This document shows, in pieces, positions 1-6,152 of a stretch of 6,572 bases of DNA; positions within the stretch are counted from its first letter, which is position 1, and each line of letters begins with the position of its first letter. The stretch covers positions 1 to 6,572 of the forward strand of contig JBAXQP010000157.1 of NCBI GenBank assembly GCA_037131655.1, written 5' to 3'. The notes below the pieces were generated by a model. It did no database searches. It saw nothing but the letters and a program-made list of their open reading frames with translations, and was not told where the DNA came from. The stretch is from a bacterium (GTDB taxonomy: Bacteria; Armatimonadota; Fimbriimonadia; Fimbriimonadales; JBAXQP01). The position numbers and the translations under genes were made by a program.

Positions 1-53
1 TTATTCAACCCGGTTCTTCAACCAATTCAGCGATACTCTAATTAGCTAACTAT

Positions 54-92
54 AAAAACAGGCGGGTTCCAAACGGAACCCGCCTGTTTTTT
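54..92. terminator. Intrinsic terminator, probably bidirectional
   Basis: A perfect 17-bp stem (54-70 paired with 75-91) closes a 4-nt AAAC loop. The core is GC-rich (CAGGCGGGTTCC). The plus strand ends in six T after the GC core and the minus strand in five, so it can work in both directions. It lies 17 bp beyond the stop codon of the minus-strand PilX-like gene and is most simply the end of that operon. Bases 1-53 to its left are too short to show what they encode: all three plus frames stop between 39 and 49, so a plus-strand gene could end here and share the terminator. Confidence 0.9.
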
Positions 93-109
93 ATTTGATT
101 GGTTAAAAC

Positions 110-1651
110 TTATTGACTCGTTACTGTTTTCCAAGAAAGACGTTGGTAGGTACCTGTTGTTGGATAGAACGGTGGTGGGTTTATCGCTAGACGGGGGTCG
201 TAGCTATAGTTCTTTGAATAGCCACTGGAGAGTGTGCCGGTTGATGAGTTGAACGTGCCGACGGGTCCTCTTTTTTTCTGGATGACTCCGCCGAGCAGTT
301 TCAATGTGCCGGTGGGTGTTTTCGTGTCGTAGTTCGTTACGTAGAAGCTTCCAGTAGTAGTATTTTGACCGCCTGCTGTCATCACCGCATCGATTTCAAG
401 GTTTTGAGGGGCAGTCGAAGCAATCACTACGTTGTTAGCCACTAGGCCAAGAGTTCCTGCCGCTAAGTTCACTGCATCAGAACTGGATTTCGTCTTGTCG
501 GGTCGAGTGCGGTAAACGAGGTTATCAGCGATTGTAATGTTTTTACCGGCATTTACGTCTGTAGCGATGGTCCATGCTGAGCGTGTCGCGATAGCGCCCA
601 TCGTAACTTTATTGTCTGCAACCTCCCCTTTTAATGAGGTGATATTCCCCGTGCAATAAACTGCACCGTTTGTTATTGGGCCGCTGACAGTTGAACCGTC
701 CGGTTTTAATAATGTTGATGATCCATTGGCTACATCGACAGTAACCGTACTCGTACTCGTCCCCTGTTTAATGGTGAAAACCTGCCTGCCTGACGTATCG
801 ACCGAAAGCGCCATCGTGCAGTCACCATAGATATAGATACCGCCGCTATTGGATGATTTCAGAGAAACGCCGGTAGTGGTTGGAAAGCCGGTTGATGCTC
901 CCCATGCCGCATTTTTCTGAGCGTCAGTCGAATTGGGGAGAGCAATTGTAGGCATTCCGAGTTGGTATCCCCTGCTACCATTTTCATATATCTTTTTGAA
1001 GGTGGTTTCATTTGAAGGCGTGCTTGGGTTATAGGCGATCGATGATCCGCTTACCGTTACCAAATCTTTGAATATGGAAGCGCTTGAGTTGGTATAGTTG
1101 ATAGAGAGCTTCGATCCGTTTGCGCTGTTGGTATGTGCAGGGCCATCGCAAATATCACCCGTTTTCCACCAGATTGCGCCATTAGTGATACTCGATGATT
1201 CCTGATCGGTGAAATAGGCGAATTTCCCGAATGTCGCTTGTTGAATCACAAGTTGCACTGTTTTTGTATTTCCATTAACAGTCCCAACCGACGTTATTGT
1301 ATATGATTTAAGGTATTGCGTAGCATTGGCCGGATCGGGGGTTATTGTGACCCGATAGGTTCCAGCTCCAAGCGATTGTGCGCCGTTGAAAGGATCAAAC
1401 GGAGAGGTTTGGGATGGCGGTGTTGATTGATTTCGAACCCATAACGCAGCCATTTCAGCCCCTGACTCTGCAAGGTTGAAACTGGTAGCCTGAAATGTTC
1501 TGGTTTGTCCCATATGCAGCCCATTGACAGTGACGGTTAGCACGCCAACCCCCATGAGTGTCACAAGTAGTAACATGATCATGGTCATAATCAAGATAGC
1601 GCCGCGTGTTTTTTTCGGAGAAGCAAATCGGTTTTTAATATAGGGTCTCAT
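110..1651 (-). CDS. Large PilX-like minor pilin / pilus-associated exported protein
   Basis: This is a 513-residue protein. Residues 1-16 are basic. Residues 17-43 (RGAILIMTMIMLLLVTLMG...) form one hydrophobic helix of the PilX N-terminal type, followed by the NLAESGAE stretch (59-66) typical of that domain. As in PilX proteins, the FTLxE signal of ordinary pilins is missing. Residues 75-513 are rich in Thr, Ser, Asn and Gly, as in surface proteins. They include GDICDGPAHTN (165-175), LGLVANNVVIA (401-411), GGVIQKKRGPVGTF (454-467), GYSKNYSYDPRL (477-488) and PPPFYP (492-497). From memory, these blocks match a conserved region (DUF4900-like) of large PilX-type proteins. Cysteines are only 168, 278 and 333. 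Classical PilX is about 200 residues, so the C-terminal part is a big addition. It is the last gene of the minor-pilin operon. The start ATG lies 1 bp after the upstream stop, and its AAGGA (1661-1665, 9 nt spacing) lies inside the upstream gene, suggesting translational coupling. Inferred role: pilus priming complex or tip/adhesin subunit. Confidence 0.82.
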   Translation of the reverse strand: MRPYIKNRFASPKKTRGAILIMTMIMLLLVTLMGVGVLTVTVNGLHMGQTRTFQATSFNLAESGAEMAALWVRNQSTPPSQTSPFDPFNGAQSLGAGTYRVTITPDPANATQYLKSYTITSVGTVNGNTKTVQLVIQQATFGKFAYFTDQESSSITNGAIWWKTGDICDGPAHTNSANGSKLSINYTNSSASIFKDLVTVSGSSIAYNPSTPSNETTFKKIYENGSRGYQLGMPTIALPNSTDAQKNAAWGASTGFPTTTGVSLKSSNSGGIYIYGDCTMALSVDTSGRQVFTIKQGTSTSTVTVDVANGSSTLLKPDGSTVSGPITNGAVYCTGNITSLKGEVADNKVTMGAIATRSAWTIATDVNAGKNITIADNLVYRTRPDKTKSSSDAVNLAAGTLGLVANNVVIASTAPQNLEIDAVMTAGGQNTTTGSFYVTNYDTKTPTGTLKLLGGVIQKKRGPVGTFNSSTGTLSSGYSKNYSYDPRLAINPPPFYPTTGTYQRLSWKTVTSQ

Positions 1652-1652
1652 A

Positions 1653-2186
1653 TCAATAATTCCTTAGGTATACAACTCGCTCAGTTAGGTACGTCGTCTT
1701 AGAACCACTCGATCCGGTATTTCTCGCATCTACAGTAATTTGAACGGATCGAGTAGTATCGATGGTGTATCTTACGGCCTGGATATTCCTTGCGACAATA
1801 CGACTTCCGCCCTTTGACGGATTTCGCCAAAGATAAGTCCCCGTCCTAGTTAATGAACCGGTATTATCAGACAAATAGTAATCGATGGTATTGGTTGGAT
1901 CCGCCACTTGACGGTTGTAATATCCATTGGCAGTGGTTATAGGATAGGTCAATTGCAAGCGTGTGCCGCTGCTTAGAATTGCGTAGCTCTTGGCTTCTCG
2001 AAGATCACTTACGATCTTTTGCATAGCCACAACGGCATCTGAATCCGAGTATGCTTGCACAGTGATGCTATCATAAGATCGCATGGTTGACAAGAGCACT
2101 GCGAAGCCGCAGATCGTGACAAAAGCCATTATCCCGACTGAAGTCATCAGCTCAACTAATGTGAATCCGCGGCGATTTCTTAACAT
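1653..2186 (-). CDS. PilW/GspJ-like minor pilin (type IV prepilin)
   Basis: This 177-residue protein begins with a short basic leader and a textbook type III prepilin signal, RRGFTLVELMTS. Cleavage by prepilin peptidase is expected between Gly7 and Phe8, and Glu12 is the conserved +5 glutamate. The hydrophobic helix spans about 8-34. The body (35-177) contains DAVVAMQKIVSDLREAKSY (50-68), IDYYLSDNTGSLTRT (101-115) and a C-terminal TERVVYLRN (168-176). A final LRN after a beta strand is a recurring feature of PilW/GspJ-type pseudopilins. It is the middle gene of the operon, 6 bp after the PilV-like gene and 1 bp before the PilX-like gene. GGAG at 2196-2199, 9 nt before the ATG, overlaps the end of the upstream gene. 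Known minor pilins of this class are built into the pilus or pseudopilus tip in the inner membrane and envelope. Whether this set serves a type IV pilus, a competence pseudopilus or type II secretion cannot be told from the window. The neighbouring PilX-like gene favours a pilus. Confidence 0.85.
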   Translation of the reverse strand: MLRNRRGFTLVELMTSVGIMAFVTICGFAVLLSTMRSYDSITVQAYSDSDAVVAMQKIVSDLREAKSYAILSSGTRLQLTYPITTANGYYNRQVADPTNTIDYYLSDNTGSLTRTGTYLWRNPSKGGSRIVARNIQAVRYTIDTTRSVQITVDARNTGSSGSKTTYLTERVVYLRNY

Positions 2187-2192
2187 TTGATA

Positions 2193-2666
2193 TTACTCCG
2201 TATTGCAAATAAGTGCGGTTAAAGTAACCGAACTTATTTTATTTTCAAAGAGAACCTTTTTCCATGAAATAGTAATCGTTACTTGTGTAACCGTTGTATT
2301 GATGGCGGCCACTTGGATTGAAGTTGATGCTGCAGGAAGGTAGGTTCCTACTTCATCGGTAACCATAAATGTATAGGGAGAAGTGGCTGGAGTACTATCA
2401 ATAATTCCAGCATTTTTCATTTCCGTATAGTTCAATCGGCCAAAGCCGATTGCTCTCAATTGGTCAACTTTGTGTTGACAAAGACTGGTGGCTTGTGCGT
2501 ACTGACCATTCAAGCGACCAGATTGTGCAGAAGAGTGTAGCGTTCCGGCAAATATAATGACCATCGCAGTAATAATCGATAGCGAGATCATGACTTCAAG
2601 TAAGGTGAAGCCTGATTGCCGGGGGAAATTGGCGAGCTTTTTGTTTTTATATAATCTTTTGTTCAT
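2193..2666 (-). CDS. PilV/GspI-like minor pilin (type IV prepilin)
   Basis: This is the first gene of the minor-pilin operon. With the chosen ATG (2664-2666) it has 157 residues and a 19-residue basic leader ending in RQSG, followed by FTLLEVMISLSI. Cleavage is expected after that Gly, with the +5 Glu present. The helix runs about 25 residues. The following ATSLCQHKVDQLRAIGF corresponds to the A..LAq.K.e.LR segment of PilV/GspI pseudopilins. The C-terminal VTQVTITISW and VTLTALI strands also suit that family. Two cysteines (in SLCQ and LICN) could form an exported disulfide. An in-frame ATG at 2685-2687 would add seven residues (MNRDGLV), but it has no Shine-Dalgarno and would give an unusually long leader. 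The chosen ATG has a weak GAG-containing site 7-10 nt upstream, and a possible -10 (2690-2695) would put transcription start near 2683. The stop is 6 bp before the PilW-like gene. Confidence 0.83.
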   Translation of the reverse strand: MNKRLYKNKKLANFPRQSGFTLLEVMISLSIITAMVIIFAGTLHSSAQSGRLNGQYAQATSLCQHKVDQLRAIGFGRLNYTEMKNAGIIDSTPATSPYTFMVTDEVGTYLPAASTSIQVAAINTTVTQVTITISWKKVLFENKISSVTLTALICNTE

Positions 2667-2689
2667 GACTAGTCCATCTCTATTCATAT

Positions 2690-2718
2690 ATTATCGGCGA
2701 GAACGAATTATGGCTCTA
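2690..2718 (-). promoter_or_regulatory. Candidate promoter of the minor-pilin operon
   Basis: On the minus strand, GATAAT (2690-2695, 5 of 6 to TATAAT) is preceded by a 17-nt spacer and a weak -35, TAGAGC (2713-2718, 3 of 6 to TTGACA). Transcription would begin near 2683, downstream of the first possible ATG of the PilV-like gene and about 17 nt before the second. The weak -35 leaves room for an activator or an alternative sigma factor. It is a pattern match only. Confidence 0.3.
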
Positions 2719-2798
2719 GCCACTTTCCGATATAACATTTGTAGTTCAATACCGATTTTCCATAAGAAAGTTAATATCCACACCGTCAGTATGCCGGT

Positions 2799-2828
2799 TT
2801 GTCTAGTTCAATTTGCTTAGGCTATATT
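2799..2828 (+). promoter_or_regulatory. Candidate sigma70-like promoter upstream of the acyl-CoA synthetase
   Basis: TTGTCT (2799-2804, 4 of 6 to TTGACA), an 18-nt spacer and TATATT (2823-2828, 5 of 6 to TATAAT) lie on the plus strand. Transcription from here would start near 2835 and give a 5' leader of about 95 nt that contains the split inverted repeat at 2852-2908. It competes as an explanation with the promoter whose -10 is at 2918-2923. Confidence 0.35.
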
Positions 2829-2851
2829 GAGGATAGGACAAATTTAGTAAT

Positions 2852-2908
2852 ACATCAGGGAAGCAGGAGAACTATTTTATTCCAAACGTCCAATAACAAT
2901 CCTGATGT
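2852..2908. repeat. Split inverted repeat ACATCAGG / CCTGATGT
   Basis: The 8-nt arms at 2852-2859 and 2901-2908 are perfect reverse complements separated by 41 nt. The right arm lies where the -35/spacer of the TATAAT at 2918-2923 would be, and the left arm is about 25 nt downstream of the other candidate -10. It could be a pair of operator half-sites or the closing stem of a leader RNA structure. Eight-base arms at this spacing can also occur by chance. Confidence 0.35.
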
Positions 2909-2917
2909 CAAAACGAC

Positions 2918-2923
2918 TATAAT
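2918..2923 (+). promoter_or_regulatory. Perfect -10 (TATAAT) abutting the acyl-CoA synthetase start
   Basis: A consensus TATAAT ends 6 nt before the ATG at 2930-2932, so transcription would begin at or next to the start codon and yield a leaderless mRNA. This agrees with the absence of any Shine-Dalgarno in the AGAGCT just before the ATG. No good -35 is present at 16-18 nt spacing (AACAAT at 2895-2900) and there is no TGn extension, so promoter activity is uncertain. Confidence 0.4.
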
Positions 2924-2929
2924 AGAGCT

Positions 2930-4744
2930 ATGAAAAGTCAGTTATCGGGCAAAAAATCCATTGTTCTAAAGGATACTCTGCCGAAATCACTCTATCAAAT
3001 CGTTCTGCGTTATCCTGATAAACCGGCGATACAAAGTCGAGTTGATGGAGTTTTTCAGCCGATTACGTTTAAAGAACTATGGCAGGAAATCACTCAGTTC
3101 TCTCGCGGCTTGTGGGCGCTTGGTATTCGTCCGGGAGATCGAGTGGGATTATGGGCTGAAAATAGTGTCCGCTGGTCAATTGCTGACTGGTCGATTATTA
3201 GTCTTGGCGCGATAACAGTGCCGCTTTTCCCAACCCTCACTTCCGATCAGGCCGTTTATATCTTAAATGATGCCCAAGTAAAAGCGGTTGTTGTAGGCGA
3301 TTCGAAACTCACTAAGAAGATGACTGAAGCGGTTAAGTCTCTCAATGAACCGGCTCCTCTTTTAATTCTTGAAGGTGAGTATGGTGAGGCCATTAGCTAT
3401 GAAATGGTCAAAGCTAAAGGGATCGCCGCAGACCTGAGCGAAGAGGATTGGTTGTTAGGGATCAAGAGCGCTAAACCGGATGATCTCGTGACATTCATCT
3501 ACACATCCGGCACAACCGGCGAGCCAAAAGGCGCGATGCTGGATCACCACAATTTCCTAATTAATATTGAAGATGCGCTTCAGGCCTTTTCACTTACTGA
3601 AGAAGATAAATTTCTTGGGTTTTTACCTTTAAGTCATATTTTTGGCCGCTTTGGCGACCATTTTCTAGCTGCAGTAGTTGGGGCTACGGTTTATCAGGCG
3701 GAAAGTCTATCAAGCTTGCGGGCAGATATTCGAGAAGCAGGACCGACCTTGATGCTCGGCGTCCCGCGTTTCTTTCAAATGGTTCAGCATACAATCACAA
3801 TTAATGCCGAGAAAGAAACAGGGTTTAAACGCATACTTTTCAATTGGGCGCTGCGGGTGGGCATTCAACGTGCCAAGGCAGTAGGGAACGGGAGAAAACT
3901 TTTACCGTGGACCGCTATACAGTTCGCGATTACCGATAAGCTTGTAGGAAAGAAAATCCGCCAAAGGATTGGAGGCCATCTGCGCTTCTTTGTCTCCGGC
4001 GGCGCAGCTTTACCGATGGATACTGCTGAGTTTCTTATGGCTTTTGGAATCTTGGTACTTGAAGGATATGGTCTGACTGAAACGCCAACTTTTATCTCCG
4101 TTAACCGACCGGAATCAATCCGATTTGGAACAGTGGGCATTCCCGCAGCTCATGTTGAAGTGAAGATAGCCGAAGACGGCGAGATACTCAGCCGCGGTCC
4201 GAATACAATGCGCGGCTATTATAACCTTCCCGATGCAACAAAAGAGGCGCTTGATAAAGATGGCTGGTTCCATACCGGTGATATTGGCGCTTATGAAAAT
4301 GGCTATGTGCGCATCACCGATCGAAAGAAGGACCTGTTGGTACTCAGCAATGGGAAGAATATCGCCCCCCAACATATCGAGAACTTGTTAAGGCTCAGTG
4401 AATATATTGCTGAAGCGGTTGCTCTTGGGGATGGACAGGCAGTTGTATCTGCTTTGATTCTGCCAGACTTCGAGCGGCTAACAAAATGGATAGCTGAAAA
4501 TGGGCTTCCATCAAAATCATCCGAACTTATTGAGCATCCCAAACTAAAAGAGTTGATTCGTTCTGAGATTGATAAAGTCAACCGTGAGCTTGCTGATTAT
4601 GAAAAGGTAAAGCGCTTTGAGTTTATTTCTGAACAATTTTCAGTTGAGGGCGGAGAGCTTACACCAACACTGAAAGTCAAACGGCGGGTTATCAGGCAGA
4701 AATTTGAACCTATAATCAAGCGCATGTCACGGGGCGGGGATTAG
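2930..4744 (+). CDS. Long-chain fatty acid--CoA ligase (AMP-forming)
   Basis: This 604-residue enzyme of the ANL superfamily activates long-chain fatty acids with ATP and CoA to acyl-CoA via an acyl-adenylate, at the cytoplasmic face of the membrane. All core motifs are present: YTSGTTGEPKG phosphate-binding loop (191-201), LPLSHIFGR (232-240), EGYGLTET (378-385), GWFHTGD (445-451), ITDRKKDLLVLSNGKNIAP (462-480) with the hinge and adenosine-contacting residues, and C-terminal TPTLKVKRR (578-586), where Lys582 occupies the catalytic-lysine position. The length and the GKNIAPQHIE form fit the FAA1/FadD15-like long-chain group rather than E. coli FadD. The N-terminus (DTLPKSLYQIVLRYPDKPAI) starts as these proteins usually do, supporting the ATG at 2930 despite no Shine-Dalgarno. 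It is the first gene of a plus-strand set, with the zinc-ribbon membrane protein starting 18-33 bp downstream. The exact substrate and pathway (beta-oxidation, lipid recycling or acyl donation) cannot be told. Confidence 0.93.
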   Translation: MKSQLSGKKSIVLKDTLPKSLYQIVLRYPDKPAIQSRVDGVFQPITFKELWQEITQFSRGLWALGIRPGDRVGLWAENSVRWSIADWSIISLGAITVPLFPTLTSDQAVYILNDAQVKAVVVGDSKLTKKMTEAVKSLNEPAPLLILEGEYGEAISYEMVKAKGIAADLSEEDWLLGIKSAKPDDLVTFIYTSGTTGEPKGAMLDHHNFLINIEDALQAFSLTEEDKFLGFLPLSHIFGRFGDHFLAAVVGATVYQAESLSSLRADIREAGPTLMLGVPRFFQMVQHTITINAEKETGFKRILFNWALRVGIQRAKAVGNGRKLLPWTAIQFAITDKLVGKKIRQRIGGHLRFFVSGGAALPMDTAEFLMAFGILVLEGYGLTETPTFISVNRPESIRFGTVGIPAAHVEVKIAEDGEILSRGPNTMRGYYNLPDATKEALDKDGWFHTGDIGAYENGYVRITDRKKDLLVLSNGKNIAPQHIENLLRLSEYIAEAVALGDGQAVVSALILPDFERLTKWIAENGLPSKSSELIEHPKLKELIRSEIDKVNRELADYEKVKRFEFISEQFSVEGGELTPTLKVKRRVIRQKFEPIIKRMSRGGD

Positions 4745-4777
4745 CAACGTACCACTGGATAGGTGCAATTAATTGTT

Positions 4778-5401
4778 ATGCCAAGCGCAAAAGACCGGAT
4801 AGTTTGCCCGAAATGCGGAGTGAATAATATGCCAGGCCAGGCAGCCTGTTGGAAATGCGGCGCCCCTTTGCCCTTCGTGTCGAGTCAACCTCCAGTAAAA
4901 GTGCCAATTCCTACGCCTCAGCCGACCGGACAGCCACCGCAACAAGCCCAACCACCCTATGGGTATAACCCTTACCAACCTCCGCCCAATTACCCGCAGG
5001 GAGGCTACGCATATCCTCCTAAACGCCGCTCCTGGGTCTGGGTAGGGTGTTGCTGCTTGCCCATAGTATTAAGTATTTTCGCGGCGTTAATAATTTGGAT
5101 GGTGGTATTGCCGCGTGTGATTCCCGTCTCGCCTGAAAAGTTCTTAATGGTTACGCTTGGCTCGCCGCCTAGTCAGGTTGAACATGTTTTAGGGCATCCT
5201 TTTCAAAAGAAAACCGGCGCATATCGGCCAGTACTGCCGGGTGATTCGTTTGCGCTAGCGGTTCCGACTGAAAAATGGATCTATAACGGGGGGTATGTCC
5301 TCTTCCAAAATGGCTTAGCCGTAGAAGCTCAACCTGGACCAGCCCCTGCGATGCTCCCCATAAGCGAAGCTGAACGTTCCAATTATCCCGGAATCCGTTA
5401 G
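4778..5401 (+). CDS. Zinc-ribbon, single-pass membrane protein with BamE-like exported domain
   Basis: I recognise no named family. With the ATG at 4778 it has 207 residues. Residues 10-27 form a zinc ribbon (CPKCG, then CWKCG; CX2C-X10-CX2C). Residues 37-81 are a Pro/Gln/Tyr-rich linker. KRR (82-84) precedes one membrane helix (about 85-112) that begins with Cys91-Cys92-Cys93. Positive charges before the helix predict zinc ribbon inside and C-terminus outside. The outer part has LGSPPSQVEHVLGHPF (127-142), EKWIYN (165-170) and YVLFQNGLAV (173-182), an order resembling the SmpA/OmlA (BamE) fold (G.s..eV...lG.P, then W.Y, then v.F.ng.v). That assignment is from pattern only. Start choice: ATG 4778 has AGGTG 12 nt upstream, rather far. 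An in-frame GTG at 4763 would add MQLIV but has only a poor GGA site. It sits in a probable operon between the acyl-CoA synthetase and comEA. A membrane sensor or assembly role is conceivable, but nothing proves it. Confidence 0.75.
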   Translation: MPSAKDRIVCPKCGVNNMPGQAACWKCGAPLPFVSSQPPVKVPIPTPQPTGQPPQQAQPPYGYNPYQPPPNYPQGGYAYPPKRRSWVWVGCCCLPIVLSIFAALIIWMVVLPRVIPVSPEKFLMVTLGSPPSQVEHVLGHPFQKKTGAYRPVLPGDSFALAVPTEKWIYNGGYVLFQNGLAVEAQPGPAPAMLPISEAERSNYPGIR

Positions 5402-5448
5402 CAATTTTAATTTCCAAAGAAGGAAACTCATCAACAGCCGGAGTATCT

Positions 5449-5460
5449 ACTATTAATAGT
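5449..5460. repeat. 12-bp palindrome upstream of comEA
   Basis: ACTATTAATAGT is a perfect 12-bp palindrome in the 73-bp gap before comEA, ending just before its Shine-Dalgarno (AGGAG, 5464-5468). A smaller inverted repeat, TTTCC / GGAAA, lies at 5411-5426. The palindrome could be an operator or overlap an AT-rich -10, but no convincing -35 accompanies it. Confidence 0.25.
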
Positions 5461-5474
5461 TTTAGGAGTAGGAC

Positions 5475-6149
5475 ATGTTGAACAGCATAGGGAACCAAGG
5501 CAAGGCTGCTTTGTTTATCGGCGCATTGTGTTTGATCGTGATAGGCTATGTTATGTTGCGCCCTCAAAAACAGGAGCCGATAGTGTTTCACGATGAGAAA
5601 CCGGCAACAACATCAACTCAACAAGCGCCAACTCCAACTCAGGCAACTGAAGTTGTAGTGCATATTGCCGGTAGAGTGAAGAAGCCGGGGTTATACCACT
5701 TACCCCTCAATGCCCGAGTAGATGATGCCTTGAACGCCGCCGGAGGCGCTTTGGCTGATGCTGACTTAGATGCAGTCAATCTTGCCTCTATTGTTGTTGA
5801 TGGCAAACAGCTCTACATCCCTAGCAAAAAGCCTGAAATCTCAAAACCGATTAGAGTCGATCAAGCCTACGTCCCAGAAAGACTGGCTTCTGCGACAGCT
5901 CAATCAAACACCCGAAATGACCAATCATCTTCGGCCAAATTACACACTCCTGGTGAAGGGGTAGTGCATATAAACTCAGTCTCATTAGAGGGTTTACAGC
6001 GATTACCGGGAGTTGGCCCCGCATACGCTCAAAGGATACTGGACTATCGAAAAGAGCATGGGGGGTTCAAGCGGATAGAAGAATTAATGGAAGTAAGCGG
6101 CATTGGCCCCAAGAAGTTCGAAAAGATGAGAGCGTTTTTAGCTTTGTAA
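5475..6149 (+). CDS. comEA: ComEA-family competence DNA receptor (SLBB + helix-hairpin-helix)
   Basis: This is a 224-residue protein with the full ComEA layout. An N-terminal membrane anchor (about 11-29) is followed by a Thr/Gln/Pro linker and then an SLBB domain (about 59-117: VVVHIAGRVKKPGLYHLP, then DGKQLYIPS). A low-complexity linker rich in Ser and Asn (118-160) leads to a C-terminal tandem helix-hairpin-helix (163-224) with LPGVGPAYAQRILDYR (177-192) and VSGIGPKKFEKMRAF (207-221). The two hairpins, PGVG and SGIG, are the DNA-backbone-binding turns. Known ComEA proteins bind incoming double-stranded DNA outside the cytoplasmic membrane and pass it to the ComEC channel. The usual VNxNTA entry to the domain reads HINSVS here, a mild divergence. 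The start is well set by AGGAG (5464-5468) 6 nt before the ATG. It is the last gene of the plus-strand set. No comEC follows, because the next gene is convergent aspS. Confidence 0.93.
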   Translation: MLNSIGNQGKAALFIGALCLIVIGYVMLRPQKQEPIVFHDEKPATTSTQQAPTPTQATEVVVHIAGRVKKPGLYHLPLNARVDDALNAAGGALADADLDAVNLASIVVDGKQLYIPSKKPEISKPIRVDQAYVPERLASATAQSNTRNDQSSSAKLHTPGEGVVHINSVSLEGLQRLPGVGPAYAQRILDYRKEHGGFKRIEELMEVSGIGPKKFEKMRAFLAL

Positions 6150-6152
6150 TAA

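Noticed and set aside
1..53. Possible C-terminus of a plus-strand gene entering from the left
   Set aside because: All three frames are open for about 40-50 nt and then stop, which is uninformative; no motif is recognisable.
2557..2820. Plus-strand open frame of 87 codons overlapping the PilV-like gene and the intergenic region
   Set aside because: Its first half is the antisense of a clear prepilin gene, it has no Shine-Dalgarno and the product looks like no known protein.
2709..2820. Possible 36-residue small protein starting MALATFRYN in the divergent intergenic region
   Set aside because: There is no convincing ribosome site or promoter, the composition is unremarkable and a candidate promoter overlaps its end. 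It cannot be supported.
2866..2871. AGGAGA purine run resembling a Shine-Dalgarno
   Set aside because: No ATG, GTG or TTG that opens a meaningful frame follows at a suitable distance, and the acyl-CoA synthetase start is about 60 nt away.
2906..2911. Perfect TTGACA on the minus strand, a potential -35 for the pilin operon
   Set aside because: No -10-like hexamer lies 16-18 nt downstream on that strand (the sequence there reads like CGTTTG), and it is over 200 nt from the operon start.
3865..4581. Three minus-strand open frames (86-92 codons) inside the acyl-CoA synthetase
   Set aside because: They overlap the conserved catalytic core of the synthetase in antisense and encode nothing recognisable.
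5169..5591. Minus-strand open frame of 140 codons across the end of the zinc-ribbon gene and the start of comEA
   Set aside because: It is antisense to two well-supported genes, has no family-like motifs and no ribosome site.
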